From Bryoerythrophyllum caledonicum (Eukaryota; Streptophyta; Bryopsida; Pottiales; Pottiaceae), in NCBI GenBank assembly GCA_963971425.1, contig OZ020526.1:3128180-3192179 (forward strand): a stretch of 64,000 bases of DNA. The letters are read 5' to 3'. The translations under genes and the position numbers were made by a program. Shown one piece after another: positions 25,420-37,640 of this stretch (position 1 is the first letter of the stretch; each line of letters starts with the position of its first letter). The notes beneath the pieces were generated by a model, which was not told where the DNA came from, ran no database searches, and saw only the letters and a program-made list of their open reading frames with translations.

Positions 25420-25945
25420 CCCTCAGGTACCGAGATAGTTTCACATCAGAAACACTTCAAAACTATTTATTCTAGTGCAATGAATAAAGGAGGGAACAAA
25501 AAAAAGTATTTCCAATTTTGACCTTAGGATCTAAATTAAGACTTGTTAAATAACATACTCACAAAATTTCATGAACTTTGATCGCTAGGATCAAAAGACT
25601 ATAGTGTTTGAAGTAAAAAAAACTTTGGTTCATTTTCTTTCTTGCCTTTACTGGATCTGCAGACTTTGACTTCACTTCCTCTCAAATTTTTGCATTCCTT
25701 TTGGTCTAAATCCAAAACCATTATGTTAAGCATAATGTTAGTTCCTTATGCACCAATTTCTAGATGTAGAAGGAAGGTGTAGCAATTCAAAACAACTATG
25801 CAAGAAGTGGGGGTTCAAAAAATGCCAATTCACTTTTATTTTCAAACTTAATATGTTTTGGATTCATTATCCAACTGGTCAATAGGAAGGTTTATACCAC
25901 ATATTTTTGGGGAATGAATAAATTTTTTTAAAATGAAGATCTCTA
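25420..25945 (+). mobile_element. truncated family C TIR element
   Basis: The left end TTAA|CCCTCAGG (TTAA at 25416-25419) is followed by the family C interior (cacttcaaaac, actttgacttcacttcc, ggtcaataggaaggttt). Homology to 6232-7120 ends in AT-rich sequence near 25945, so the right end is lost. Confidence 0.65.
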
Positions 25946-26449
25946 AATTTTGTGTGCAAAGGAAGAGTATAAAAATCTATTTATATAACTCTTCCTAATT
26001 TTTTCCGTCTCCTTGTTTTTAAAATTATGTATAGATGTGTAAATATACATTTCTATCTCTTTACATATAATTATATAAATGTGTATACATATAGACAAAT
26101 ATATAAGTATAAAAGTAGATGAGCGCGAATACATATATTTTTTTGGGGGGTATTAAATTACTTGTTTTCTTTGTTGTCCCTTCTTATGGAATTTTCTTTT
26201 CTTGACTTTAGTTTTTCAGCCTAGTTTAGGGTCAAAGTGTAGGGATTGAATTTTGGATTTAGGGTTTACGCTTTCAGCTTTGACCCAAGCAAGACAATGA
26301 GACAAGAAGAGATGAGACATGCGGGAAATGGGGAGTTGTGAGAATTCAAGTGATCACACCACTGCAAATTTGCGAGTGGCTTCCATTGACTACCCCGACT
26401 AGAATGGTCAAAACACACATCTTTATTGAATGCAACAAATATATAATAG
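25946..26449. other. AT-rich DNA with small hairpin
   Basis: Tracts of TATA-type simple sequence lie at 26030-26120. A short inverted repeat (gggtcaaagtgtag ... agctttgaccca, 26228-26287) can form a hairpin around a telomere-like gatttagggttt. No gene was found. Confidence 0.35.
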
Positions 26450-26770
26450 CTATTCGAGACATATGTCTTGTCTACACAACTGTAAAAGCACGGAATACTG
26501 AGCAACATGTGAAAGGTTAACGCATCCCACGTCTCTAGGAAGCATAACAAGCTTAGTGCTTGTGCATATAAAGTCCGTTGAATGTGATCTTTGGAGACGA
26601 CGGGCGCGGAAGTCCATGGATACTAGAACCTTCATTGTCTCCGCTTCCAAAAAGTTAATGGTGGAGAAGTCCACCACGTCATCAGAGAGCGAAACAAGAG
26701 CCCCAAAAATGCCCACTTTAGGAACCGTCTCGCATATTGCATCAACTGACATATCGCTAAACCAAAACAA
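26450..26770 (-). pseudogene. short coding-like block, possibly the C-terminal part of the MULE unit
   Basis: A 106-codon open block on the minus strand reads like protein in its first half (MSVDAICETVPKVGIFGALV, then SLSDDVVDFSTINFLEAETM). It follows the SWIM-type relic on the same strand by about 600 bp. I do not recognise it. It may be an extra exon of the transposase unit or a captured host fragment. Confidence 0.25.
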
Positions 26771-27129
26771 AATAATTAGAGTAGAAGAGGGATGAAGCTG
26801 GGAATTATTACTTTTGTAGAGAATCTCACTATTCCAAAAGGCACAAGATAGTGGAACTCAAAGACCGAGTTTCACTTCAAATACTTCATCGGGCTTCAGT
26901 ACGATTTGGTTTAGAATTGTTGAGGAATTATCCAAGGTATCTATACGCATGTCTCAGAGTTTGTTAGGTCTCTCTTTTCCGTGTTTGTCTGCTCCTTCCA
27001 GTCTGACCACCTAGAAAATCTGGTATTCGAGTGAGAGTATTTTTCTTATCAAGATTATTCTGGTAGAAAGCAGCGGCCTCCATCTCCAAAAGATGTATAA
27101 TTCTTGTCTCAATCTAAATCTCTAGTGTG

Positions 27130-29930
27130 GCATATCTTGTATTTATCTCTGTTATGTCAGTTTCAAGACAATCTCACCATCGTCTGATAGGTTCATATTA
27201 TGAACTGTCTCCAGTCTACCCATGGAAGGGCCTTCATCGGGATCGTGACGGGGGTGCACAAGGGCCGAGACATCACCCAACTTTGTCCGGTACACTCTCC
27301 CACAAACTTCCACAATTGTGTCGTCGACCAAGTCGAGTCACATCATCCGAAGAATCTTTAGCTGGTGTTTGCAAAGGATATCGTTCTGGGCATAAACACA
27401 TTCACAACAACCCCATTCCGTGTCAACGTTGTGAACGGCATACCTCAGATGTGGGTGCTTTGTTGACTAGACAATTGTCGGCTCCCCATGAATCCTTGGA
27501 AGAAGAACATAGTTGTCGGGGGTCTTGTTGGCTTGTATGATTGAATTCATCAAAATTTGTTGAGCTTTCTTGTTGGTGATGAATCAGTGTTCTTTCATGT
27601 AATCGTCGTAATCATACTTCCTAATAACGTCTTGTGTGAGTTTGTGTATGAGCCAATTCAGACGGCGACCATTCAGTCTAGCCTAGTCGGCCTTCAAAAC
27701 GGCTTTGGTGTTCCCGTGATATAATTCTATCCCAGCATTAGTATCATGTCCAACGTGCGGTATGTGGCGATTGCTTGTAACCCGCATTTCTATCTTTCAC
27801 ATCCAGTGCTTCTCGGCGTGTGCCGAAAAAGCTTGTGCACCTGTGACCATTGTTTTCAGCTTCTCGAATCGTGCGTAGACATACTGAAGCACCGTCATTG
27901 TAGGAAACGGAGACTCTTCTATGTATAGTACATAAAAGCCCCCAATTCCCAAAACACCTATGCCCACGTGATAATGCCTTTGATCCTGGAACATGCATTT
28001 CTTTCTCATGCACAGCGGATGTGCCAGAGGCACAAGAAGACGGAAATAAGTGGGTATTGCATTCCATGCCAAACACTGTGTCAGACGTGAAGAGTGTCCA
28101 AATGACAACAAAGCATATGTCTTGGTAACAAAATTTGTGATTGTAATGTTTTGCCCACTTAAGCTCATACAGTCTCGGAACCTGGCGCACAAGAAATTGG
28201 AGTCGAAAGGGGGAGGGATATAAAAGTACCTTCCAATGATTTGTTCTGAAAGTGGCGTCCATGGCAACGATGCTCTCATGCCTGTGGAGCACCATTTTCG
28301 TGGACTGGAACTTGTTGTTCAAGCCAATCACAAATGGCACATTGTAGGCGATAAGGTGCCTAAAACAAGACCTTCATTTGACTTGTGGTAGAAAAAAACA
28401 AGCCGTGGGTTTGCTTGCATCCACAACTTTACGGATTTGACATCGTCCTTATGCCTTTTGTACTCGATCTTCCTCAAGCCTTTTGCAATATTACAAACGT
28501 CCCACTCACAAAGGAAGTGGCAACGCTCTAGAGGGACCCCTTGCGCAACCAATTTCATGACCTATGCCCGATGCGTCTTTAGAATCCTATCGCTGGAGAG
28601 TCCTTGTCGGAGGCAATTTAGCAGCCAGAGCCGCAACTTTGGCAGTAATTGTTTCTCAAATCGATCGCGGTCTCCGTGACTAAGACTAGCGTGTACAATC
28701 AAACGGTTATTGTTTTTGTTTCTTGGATTGTAGTATACAATCTCAACAATGTCTCGCAGGTAATAGAGTCGTTTCTCCTCAAACTTGCAAATGCAGCCTC
28801 TCTATATGGAGCCACCATCGCAAGCACTTGTTATCATTTTTTAAGAGTGACCACAACCATTTTGCAAAAGGTTGCCTTTAACATCATATTGTGGTCGTTG
28901 GATCTCCAGGTCTGGAATAATTTCCATTACCCGTACGGAAAGGGCTTTCGGCCCATATTGGAGCTCGTACATGAACAAATTCTGATACACTTACTCTATA
29001 TCCATTGTGAGTGGACCGCAACGGAGACCATTGCAGCACTGTAAATGTGTCTCGGAATTGCTTTCACGGACAACATTACACAAAAGCAACGATGTCTTGG
29101 AAGTGCTCGCCAAGACAGCGTGACGGCTTAGCAAATGGTGGTTGGCACTACTTTCCAAGACAACATTACAAGTGAGCTGTTGTTAAATCAAAGGTGGATA
29201 GATAGCCACAAATATGAGGAAATTGTGTGTGCGTGAGGGATCACACCAGTAAGTTACAAGTCCGGTGTTGTGCTGCAGTTCCTACCGCGGACCCTTTTCT
29301 TTTGGCCTCTTCAGAAAATTGGTATGGACATCGGATTGGTGGCTCGTCTCGTAGGTGACGAGGTCATCCACTCTATCCCATGGTATACATGCAATAAGCA
29401 TCCGCCTCTCTACTCGTCCTTGGCTGTCATACTCTTCCTCCCGATGTCCTCGCCAGCTTTGAACTTTATGCCTATGGTTGTCGCGCTAGCCTCGGTGCAA
29501 TTTTTTGTGTACACATATTCGGCAAAAGCATTCGGTACACAATACTGCCACTTCAAGCCCTTGTATGTGATTGGGCCAACTCGCGTGAACTGCAATGCCC
29601 TTTGGTACTCCTACATCACTATTAAATTCTCCTCCATGTCAAAACGCTTGTACGGCCCTATCCATGAAGTGTCCTCCAGAGGTTGCGGATCCTCAGCGTC
29701 TCGGACAAACTCGTCCTTCAAGAGAATCTTCTCTCATTTGTCTCGTAGTAAATCGAGAAGGCATTCCATGATGCATACAAACACCAACGTCTCGCCCAAA
29801 ACATGCATATCGCCGCACGTCTCGTCCGCTAGACGTTGCCGTTGCAATATGCTAAACCCTGAAAGCGAAACTGTGCTCGAAGAAGTCTCGGCGTCCTGCT
29901 TGAGACGATACCAGCTATTGTAGGCGAGAC
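27130..29930 (-). pseudogene. decayed MULE/FAR1-type transposase with SWIM zinc finger
   Basis: Read 29930 to 27130 on the minus strand. An N-terminal part (for example DEFVRDAEDPQPLEDTSWIG and RALQFTRVGPITYKGLKWQY) is interrupted by stops. A central block (28558-27750) has the MULE core: PFVIGLNNKFQSTKMVLHRH followed by ESIVAMDATFRTN, in which the DATF aspartate is the expected first catalytic residue. Then comes a FAR1-like LYHGNTKAVLKAD segment, and near 27420-27350 a SWIM-type C-x-C...C-x-H (CCECVYAQNDILCKHQLKIL). Frameshifts (one at about 28270) and many stops mean it is dead. Terminal inverted repeats were not found. Both MULE transposases and the FAR1/FHY3 factors derived from them share this order. 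The decay and setting favour a transposon. Confidence 0.75.
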
Positions 29931-31339
29931 CAGATTTAGGGTCTTTCTTTTACGATTTTAGTAGGAAGATCTGGAACTTCGTGATACCTTTCTATGTCAA
30001 CATGGGATATGTGGGTATCATGGTATGGGGGTGGCCATGGCCATGGCGAGGTGTCTTGCCAGATTCGACCTAGAGCGAGACAAAATGAGACGAGACACAA
30101 ATTTTTTGAGGTCGGGCGTCCGATGTGGCATAGGACAGGTCTACTCCGTAGGTGTTGAAAGATGGCTATTGGAAAAGGTGGCCGTTGGAAAAGATGGGGT
30201 GGCCACTTAGGACCATGTCTCGCGCGAACAATGCTGACGAGCCTGCATTTAGAAAGAGCCACCAATGCAAGGACAAGCTATATTGTCAAGGCTAGTTGGG
30301 CATCTATTTGCTGTGTGAGGACGGTTTGAGCAAGTATGTTTTGTATTTGACTGGTATACGACGGGTTTCGGGGAAAGTGGTCAATCGGTGAGGTGTTTAT
30401 GTACGAGACAGTTGGCACGTGTTGTGTTCTAAGGTGCGTTTACAATGGCGGCTTCATAACAGTGTGAAAAGGGATAATAGCAGGCTTGTTCGGTAGGCCT
30501 ACGTTGTGGCAATTTAGGCAACCTACACCTAAATTTATGTTTAGATGATTTGTAAATGCTATAAGTTTTTACTCTCCACAAACAATGTGGACAATGATCA
30601 CCCTCTTTTGAAAGCTCTATTCTTGGTAAAAAATTCATCAAATTTAAAAATTTATGATTCTAAAAAATTCTATCAAAATTTTTGGAGTTTTCTTTAGTTT
30701 AAAAATATGGAATTATCTTAGGATATTTATTTGAATCATTTGATAATGCAAGTATCTAATTTTAATATATTATTTGGCACTAAGGTGCCTAACTTGATCT
30801 TTGAGTGTAGAACACAATGTCAATTTTTTACTATATATTCTTTTGACTTTAATTAAGATGGAGAATTATAGGAACCTTATAGATATATAAATTCCTTGCA
30901 TCTAAGAAATTTATGCTTAGCAATCAAAATATAATGTTAACCAATCAAAATTATATATTTGTTATTATGCGAGCAATTTGGATTATTGGGTTTGTAAGAA
31001 CCTTATCAAACCTATTTAAAAACTATACCCTTGTGAACAACTCAAGGGGAGTTTACTCCAAGGGCCACTTTACACTATGACCAAAGGCTAAGCCGACTAA
31101 GGATATTAGCAATATGATTGGTGGAGAGGAATGGATTACCATTGAGTCTTCACACTATGGGCCAATGGCCAATTGATGTTGTGGTCCAAAATGGTGACAT
31201 GGCATCATCATACTGGTTTTGGCAGCATAGAATTGTCAATTTTATAATAAATTTTATTGGCCAAGAATAGAAGTCCAACTCTTGGTTGAGAGGGCAACAA
31301 GCTTCTTCATCACAGTATTCTTCAAGTGCCTGGCATTCT
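29931..31339. other. intergenic, no gene
   Basis: The first 300 bp may still belong to the MULE 5' region. From 30640 on it is AT-rich with no ORF. A weak internal repeat around cactatg...ggccaatgg occurs at 31070-31165. Confidence 0.3.
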
Positions 31340-31990
31340 TATTGTTAAGAGTCGAAATATGAAAGAAAAGTTTCATTTCAAATTTTGATAGTAGGATCTT
31401 CATCTAAACTAATAAAATATCATGCACACAAATTTTTAATAACCAATTTTGACCACTTGGATTAAAAGATGATGGTGTCTGAAAAGAAAAAGAAAATTTC
31501 CTTTCACTTCCCTATGTTTAAAGGATCAACAAACATTGGCTTCACTTGGTGTCAACTTTTTGCAATACACAAGGTCTAAATTCTATACCATTAAAGTTGT
31601 ATATGATGCTAGTCTCGTGTGCACTAGCTATTGGAAGTAGAAGCGCTCTCAAGAGCCGGCCAACGGAAATATACTGAAGCACATTCAAAAACATTGTGCA
31701 AGGAGAGAACTTGATTCAAAAATTGCCAATATAAATGTCATTCTTTTTTAAACTAAACTTGTATAAGAATGAGAATCCAAATGGTCAATGAGAATGTTAA
31801 TATTACATCTTACAAAAGCAAGAATAAAAACGAAAAAGAAAACAAAAAATCCATAATTTTTATTTGAGAAGGAGGTTGTTTTTTTGGTACATTGCTCAAC
31901 AATATGAAAATGCTTGACTTGCTCTAAATTGGAACTTCTGCACTAAAGGCAAGATTTGTTTCTGAACTTTTTTTTTTAAATTGGTAAAAA
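31340..31990 (+). mobile_element. degenerate family C TIR element
   Basis: Several blocks align with 6232-7120 in the same order (ggatcttcatctaaact, ttggcttcacttggtgt, caaggtctaaat, ggtcaatgagaatgtt), but both ends have diverged beyond recognition and a short segment is inserted near 31645. It is the oldest copy seen here. Confidence 0.55.
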
Positions 31991-33792
31991 AATGGTATTA
32001 AAATTCTAAAATAGTGTAAAATGGATTGCATCCTTGCAAATGATATTGGCCGGCGGAGCTTCACACAATTACCAACCAAAGGTCATATTTAAAATAGTTT
32101 AGTGCACTTTTGCATTTTAGAGACGGATGAACTCTTGGATGAAATGAAGAAAAGATCATCACTATAGATTGACATCACATGCTTTAAATGCTTTACATGC
32201 TTTAGGGTTTGAGGGCCTCGGAAACAAGTGCTCATTATCTTTGTCTTTCCTGGTCCGAGGCACACATCAGTCGATTTGATAATTAGTTGCAAAAAATACA
32301 ATAAGTTGGTGTGCATGAGGAGATGGGTTGTGTGTTCGTATTTGTGTCACGCTTCTACGACATCAGCCAGGTTTTTGTTGAAGAAATCAGTTCATTCAGG
32401 CGTGGTTTGAAAGTGGAAACAGATTGTGCTTACAATTATATTGATTCGATTAGCGGCTATTCAAAGATAAATTCTTGCAATTGTGCAATTTATCAAATAA
32501 TTGTTGACAGCCACAATGAACAATGAAAATTGTCAAATTAGTGTTTGAACGTACGAGATATATCTGTATTAGTAACATCTTCCATGTGTCCATGTAGTAT
32601 TAAATCCTCACAAAACCATCCATTTCACATGAGAATACTTGTGGCTCTACTCATGACCATAAAAATCTAGAAGCTATGAAAATGCAACCCATGCTACAAC
32701 AAGAAATCATGTAGCCGAACAACACACATGAATTCATTTTTATTTTAAATTTAATCATGTTCGACATTCCAATAACAGAGCATACCCAAATAGCTTCCAT
32801 GTGTCCATTCCATTAGCAGCACATACACATCTAACTTGATTGGCCTCTTTCAATTCGACTCAGGAAGTTAAAAGCTCACTCAAAAATGATTACAATTTGT
32901 TGAAAGGCCACCAAGTTGGAGTGTTCATTGTTTTTGGGATCTTTGGACAAATAAAAGGATCACTGTTTAGGTGTTAGTGTACCAACATTTTCTTCTTATT
33001 TGAGCTTCTGAAGTTTGTGCTGCAGATACTGAAACGTGATTACGGGGTGTAATTGCTTTCCCAGTCACAGCGTGTGAGAGATAATTAGGCAGCCATGAGA
33101 CGGAGAGCTGCACGTAATCTCTCACCTTACATGATTCATTCTCTTGTAATTTCTAGGATGTGAAATATTATGCTCCAATAGTGTTTTTGTTTTGTTTATC
33201 CTTAGTTGGGCACCTTACATACCAACACATATTTTACTCTATAGAATACATAAAATGTATTAAAGTTTAGCAAGGCTTACACCTTTCAATTGAAGATTCT
33301 TCAACTAACATATTTTGTTTTGGAGGTCATTTCCAATATCTGAATCTTCTCTAGTTCAAATATGACACCCTACATTTAGAGTATTGTGACCTTCTTACGT
33401 CTACGGATTAATGGAAATGCTCGTTATTGTAATATGCACGGAACACAAGTAACTCATTCAAACTAATATTAGTGAACTTTTCTCTTATCATTATTGTTGT
33501 GGATGGTGACAACGAACTTCTGTGCCTATCTAACACAAACCTAAAAGGCTAAACCCATAGAATAATGGCATGTAACGTATTATTGACCCATTCTTCAAAT
33601 CCGCAAGGGCCATGTGTTGACAATGTTTTATATCTCATTAGTGTAATAGATTTGCATCCCTGGGATCTCTTCAATTGTTATAAATGCATATACCTTTGAG
33701 TTCAATGGAGAACTGGGCTTATTGAAAGTTAATATGGTTTAAAATTCGTAAAGGTGATCTAACATCTTGATAAAATGCCTTGACTCTAACAG
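31991..33792. other. upstream region of the Mpv17-like gene; 5' exons not located
   Basis: The first located Mpv17 exon begins in phase, so at least one more coding exon must lie upstream. Candidates such as the ATG at 33095 (MRRRAARNLSPYM...) could not be joined in phase. A degenerate family A MITE sits at 33198-33407. The rest is AT-rich. Confidence 0.35.
33198..33407 (+). mobile_element. degenerate family A MITE
   Basis: The core tttactctatagaatacat...gcaaggcttacacctt...ttcaactaacat...tctagttcaaatatgacaccctacat aligns along its length with 902-1127. The right end is followed by TTAA at 33408. The ends are worn. Confidence 0.6.
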
Positions 33793-36700
33793 CATCAAAT
33801 GATCATAACACAAGCTCTCCAATGGGACCAGGAGGCGGGGGTGGCCGAAGCCAATGGTATTTTCTCGATTCTCAATTCATCGTTGAAATGTGACACTTTC
33901 CAGGATTAATGTCCATTATTGATGCTTTTGCAATGAACTCCCTCCAGGTACACCCAACATCTCAACTCAGACCCCATCAAGACCAAGGCCATCACACTTG
34001 GCATTATCAATTTCATCGGAGACCTCATCACTCAGGTACAATCAAATTAACTATACAACCATTACAATTTATGTTACATCTTCCCCATATTAAGTTAATT
34101 AGGTCAAAACTCTTGCTAATTGGCATAACATCGAAATTTCCCATTGTGTGCTTCTGACCCTTAACCTTTTAAGGGCCTAAAGACCACCAATCGGTCATTT
34201 CGGCACGATGATCTCGATAGCAAACGCTACAGGCCACCTCTGTGAAAAATTTAAATGAGGACATAGAGGTGGAGGAAGATGGCCATCTATTGAGACCACT
34301 GCCATGAAAATCGGTGCAAGCATCGGTGAGCTTCAACAATTTTTGTGAAGTGGGGTAGTAGACTTTTGTGTTGAAACGTACCCAATGCATAGATGTCATT
34401 TTGCATGATCTAGAACACTCGTAGATTCTCTGAGGCTAAAAAAGCTCATCGGCCTTAAAGAGTTCAACGTCGGTTGGGAACCGTATACATAGGTGCGTAT
34501 TTTACTCTATAGAATACAAAAGTGTGTTAAAGTTGAGCAAGACTTACACCTTTGGATTGAAGATTCTTTGACTAGCTAAACTCTTTCATTTGGAGGTCAT
34601 TTCAATATTTGAACCTTATCATGTTGAAATATGACACCATACATGTAGAATATTGTGGTCAAATGTGGGCTCGTTAGACATTTAAGAATTATATGTTTGA
34701 TATGTTTTTAACGTAATATCATTTGGCAGCTGTTTATAGAGAAATCGGGCGGGGTGGATTTTAGACGCTTGGCAGCCATGACATCTTTGGGTCTTTTCAT
34801 TGTGGGACCTATTCTTCATTTCTGGTAGCATTTAAACCTGCAATTATATTAACTTATTCTTGTTTACTTCCATTCAATCTAAAGTACTAAATTGGATGCC
34901 AATGAACAACCAAACTTCAACCCTGTTTGTACGTCAGGTACGGTTTCCTCAATAGAGTTGTGAAGGTTCCGGGTTTGAAGGGGGTTATGGTTCGACTTTT
35001 ATTGGATCAGGTCTATGCCTTACTCAATGCGTCCTCTATTAGTGCTACGATCACCATTTTCACAAGAGTTTTCTTGAAGTCCTTCGTTAAGAGGAAAGAA
35101 ATGAAAAAGGTAGAGTAAGATTTAAATTCAGTAAGAAAGAGAGCATGCAAAATTTCATGCTCTTTTATTTTTCCACCAATGATGTACATGACAGTCAATG
35201 CTCTTGGGCCCTACCCCATGCAAGTTGAAGCTCCCCCTATAAACCCTAAGTTGACCAATAGTTCTCCCACATCTTTCCCAAGCCAAGTCACCCTCTCCAT
35301 GTGGTCCTACTTACTAACATAAGACCATGAAGTAGGGGGTGACATGCTGGGTGACCCCCTTTCACTTTCATGTTAACTTTGTTGCCTCTCTTGGACCAAA
35401 TCGTATTTTTCCTCTATCTATTTGATAGTTATCCAAAAAGTCTTACTAGTAGAAGAAAGAGAGGGCAACATCTAGATCGTTTGTAGATATCTCCAAGAAT
35501 ATGGGGGGATAAAACTCATGCTCTCTTTGAAATGCCTAAGCAACAATGGCAAGATTTGTTCTTTGGCCCTACCAAGTGCACATCAAAGCTCCTAAATCCT
35601 CTTAGATCTAATCATAAGTTCCCAAACACCAGTCTCAAGCCAAGTCACCTTTTTCATGGGATCCCATTTACTAGCATAATAATATAAAGTAAAGGATGGG
35701 AAACGGAGTCACCCCATAATATTACATCCACAATTGCTCTAATAACCTTTAGCATGTCCTCATGATCTAAACAATAGAACAAAACTACCATCAAAATTTA
35801 ATAATTTTTCTTGAAAGATATTATGAACTATGATATAAAATTGTCAAGTGCCATATGTGTTCATAGTTGTTGTAGTATATGACTTGAGCATGTAAGGTAA
35901 GTAGAAAGGTTTACATTGAGACTCATAGGGGCACAAGTTTGGATGTGCAGTTCATTTTGGCACCAGGTTTTATTGCTTTAACTTTCTCCTACTTGCTGCT
36001 TCTCGAGGGCAAATTTAGTGGAATTCAAGAAAAACTTTCAAAGGTACAATAATCTTGACCTTGTGCTTGGTCTATAACTACACTAAAAATCACATTTAGT
36101 GTCGTCTACACTAAATACGAACCCTTACACTAAAAGGAAGAATTACAATTAGTGTAACGACACAACATTACACTAAATGTGAAACATTACACTATATGTG
36201 AATTGCAGTAAAAATGGGTGGTTTTTTTTTTTTTACTTGTGCACAATTAGTGTATGAAAAATCTTGCCACAGTGAATAAAATCACTATTAGTGTATGAAA
36301 AAGCTTGCCGCAACTAACACTAATTGTGAACAAGTTCGCAAATAGTGTAGTAGGGTAATTACACTATTTGTGTGACTACACTAAATGTAATGTTTAGTGT
36401 ACTGCCAAAGTTTATGTATAATTGGCCCATTGTGTACATTCAGCTCCCTTTACAAGAGCATATGCTACAACAATCATCTTCCTCTACAAACTTGATTGGT
36501 ATAATAGATGTTGTTTCAACAAACAAGGCTGTTGTAGAAGGAGCTGACTGTACAAACCATTGATATCTATTAAAGTTAGACATTTTAAAGGTGAAGTGTC
36601 ATGTCAACAAAAGCTAGGAACGCTTTTGTACAAAGAGTTGATCATACGGTAGTAGGTATTTACACCATTATTGTGGGTGTATTTATTGTAAAAAATAAAA

Positions 36701-37640
36701 AGCTCAATTCAACATATGAATGGTACTGATAGTAATTGTAATAAACTCATTGTGTAAAAGCATATTACTTTTTGGTTGACTAACATTTCAGCTCAATAAT
36801 ATTCAACAAGATTACATTGGAACATTTTTATTCAAATGGCTTATTATGCGTACTTTCATTGTAAGAATTTGAAACATTTGAAATATGTGTGTCTATTTGC
36901 ACAGGATTGGAAACCCACCTTATTTGCAAACTGGAAATTATGGGTTCCCTTCCAATTCTTCAACTTCATGTTTGTGCCTCCAATTTTGCAGGTAAATCAA
37001 TACTCTTCCAGATTCACATAGAAGTGTCTTTTTTTTAAAAATCTATATTGATTTGAGAGCACTTTATATTTTCTATTTTCAACTTAACATTTAACGAGTA
37101 ACAGAGCCTTCAAAGATACTAAGAATTTTGGCCTCTTTTCTCATTCTTAATCATTAATAACATCCATATTAGCTCTCAATTTCTGTATCACCTCAAAGAG
37201 GAAATCCATAGTATAACATGACCTATGCTTCTTCCTTCTCAAAGGCAAATAAAACGAGTTCTAACTTGGTTTTAGAGACCATCAAGCTTTCAACAACTAT
37301 TAAGAAGGATCATAGTTAAATAAAAATTAGGGGTATCTAATTCGGAATTTGGCTTGATTTCACAAATAAGTTTAATTTCAAGAGGATTTTCTTGATAGAA
37401 GTAGGTGCCGTGTCATATCTTTCCAAGTACCCTAATAAAAAAACCGTAGACAAAATTATGTTATATTTGCCAGAGTTCTAATTTTGTGATGATGATTTGT
37501 ACAAGCAGGTTTTGTTTAGCAATTGTGTAGGTCTCGTGTGGAATGTGTACATTTCCTATGCAAGCCACAAGTCCGCTGGAGCGTCAACAGACAAGCAATT
37601 ATCACGCTTGGAAACAGACATTGCGCATGTAGAGCAATAG
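33793..37640 (+). CDS. Mpv17/PMP22-family membrane protein (5' exon missing from model)
   Basis: Seven short exons join in phase: 33793-33856, 33948-34035, 34730-34824, 34938-35010, 35951-36043, 36905-36991 and 37509-37640 (TAG). They encode a linker (SNDHNTSSPMGPGGGGGRSQ), then the family landmarks W-Y-T-Q-H-L...PIKTKAITLGIINFIGDLITQ, VDFRRLAAMTSLGLFIVGPI-LHFW, LLLDQ, FILAPGFIALTFSYLLLLEG, DWKPTLFANWKLWVPFQFFN and NCVGLVWNVYISYASHK. These match the four-helix Mpv17/PMP22 fold of peroxisomal, mitochondrial or plastid membranes; the Gly-rich linker before the domain resembles plant members with an N-terminal transit peptide. The first exon starts mid-codon, so an upstream exon is required, although an ATG at 33822 could serve as a start. 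The introns carry a family A MITE, a CACTA-like MITE and a tandem duplication. Its role in membrane solute permeability is family-level knowledge only. Confidence 0.9.
34458..34690 (+). mobile_element. degenerate family A MITE in Mpv17 intron
   Basis: It starts after ccTTAA at 34454-34457 and follows the family A order (caacgtcggttgggaaccg, tttactctatagaatac, gcaagacttacacctttggattgaag, catttggaggtcatttcaatat, cttatcatgttgaaatatgacac). The right end is worn (gttagacatttaag). It lies in the intron between the second and third located exons. Confidence 0.65.
35190..35730. repeat. two copies of a ~358-bp spaced segment in Mpv17 intron
   Basis: The segments near 35203 and 35562 share (c)tt-ggccctacc..tgca..t-aagctcc, then cccaagccaagtcacc/ctcaagccaagtcacc, then ccatgtggtccta/catgggatccca and agtcacccc. 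Both lie in the intron upstream of the 35951 exon. They are diverged copies of an unidentified repeat. Confidence 0.55.
36078..36402. mobile_element. 325-bp TIR element with TACACTAAA ends in Mpv17 intron
   Basis: The left end tacactaaaaatcacatttagtgt and the right end acactaaatgtaatgtttagtgta are inverted copies. The interior repeats the word acacta/tagtgt at least ten times on both strands. It has no ORF. The CACTA-like ends suggest a CMC-type or Mariner-like MITE; the superfamily is uncertain because no target duplication was clear. Confidence 0.65.
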
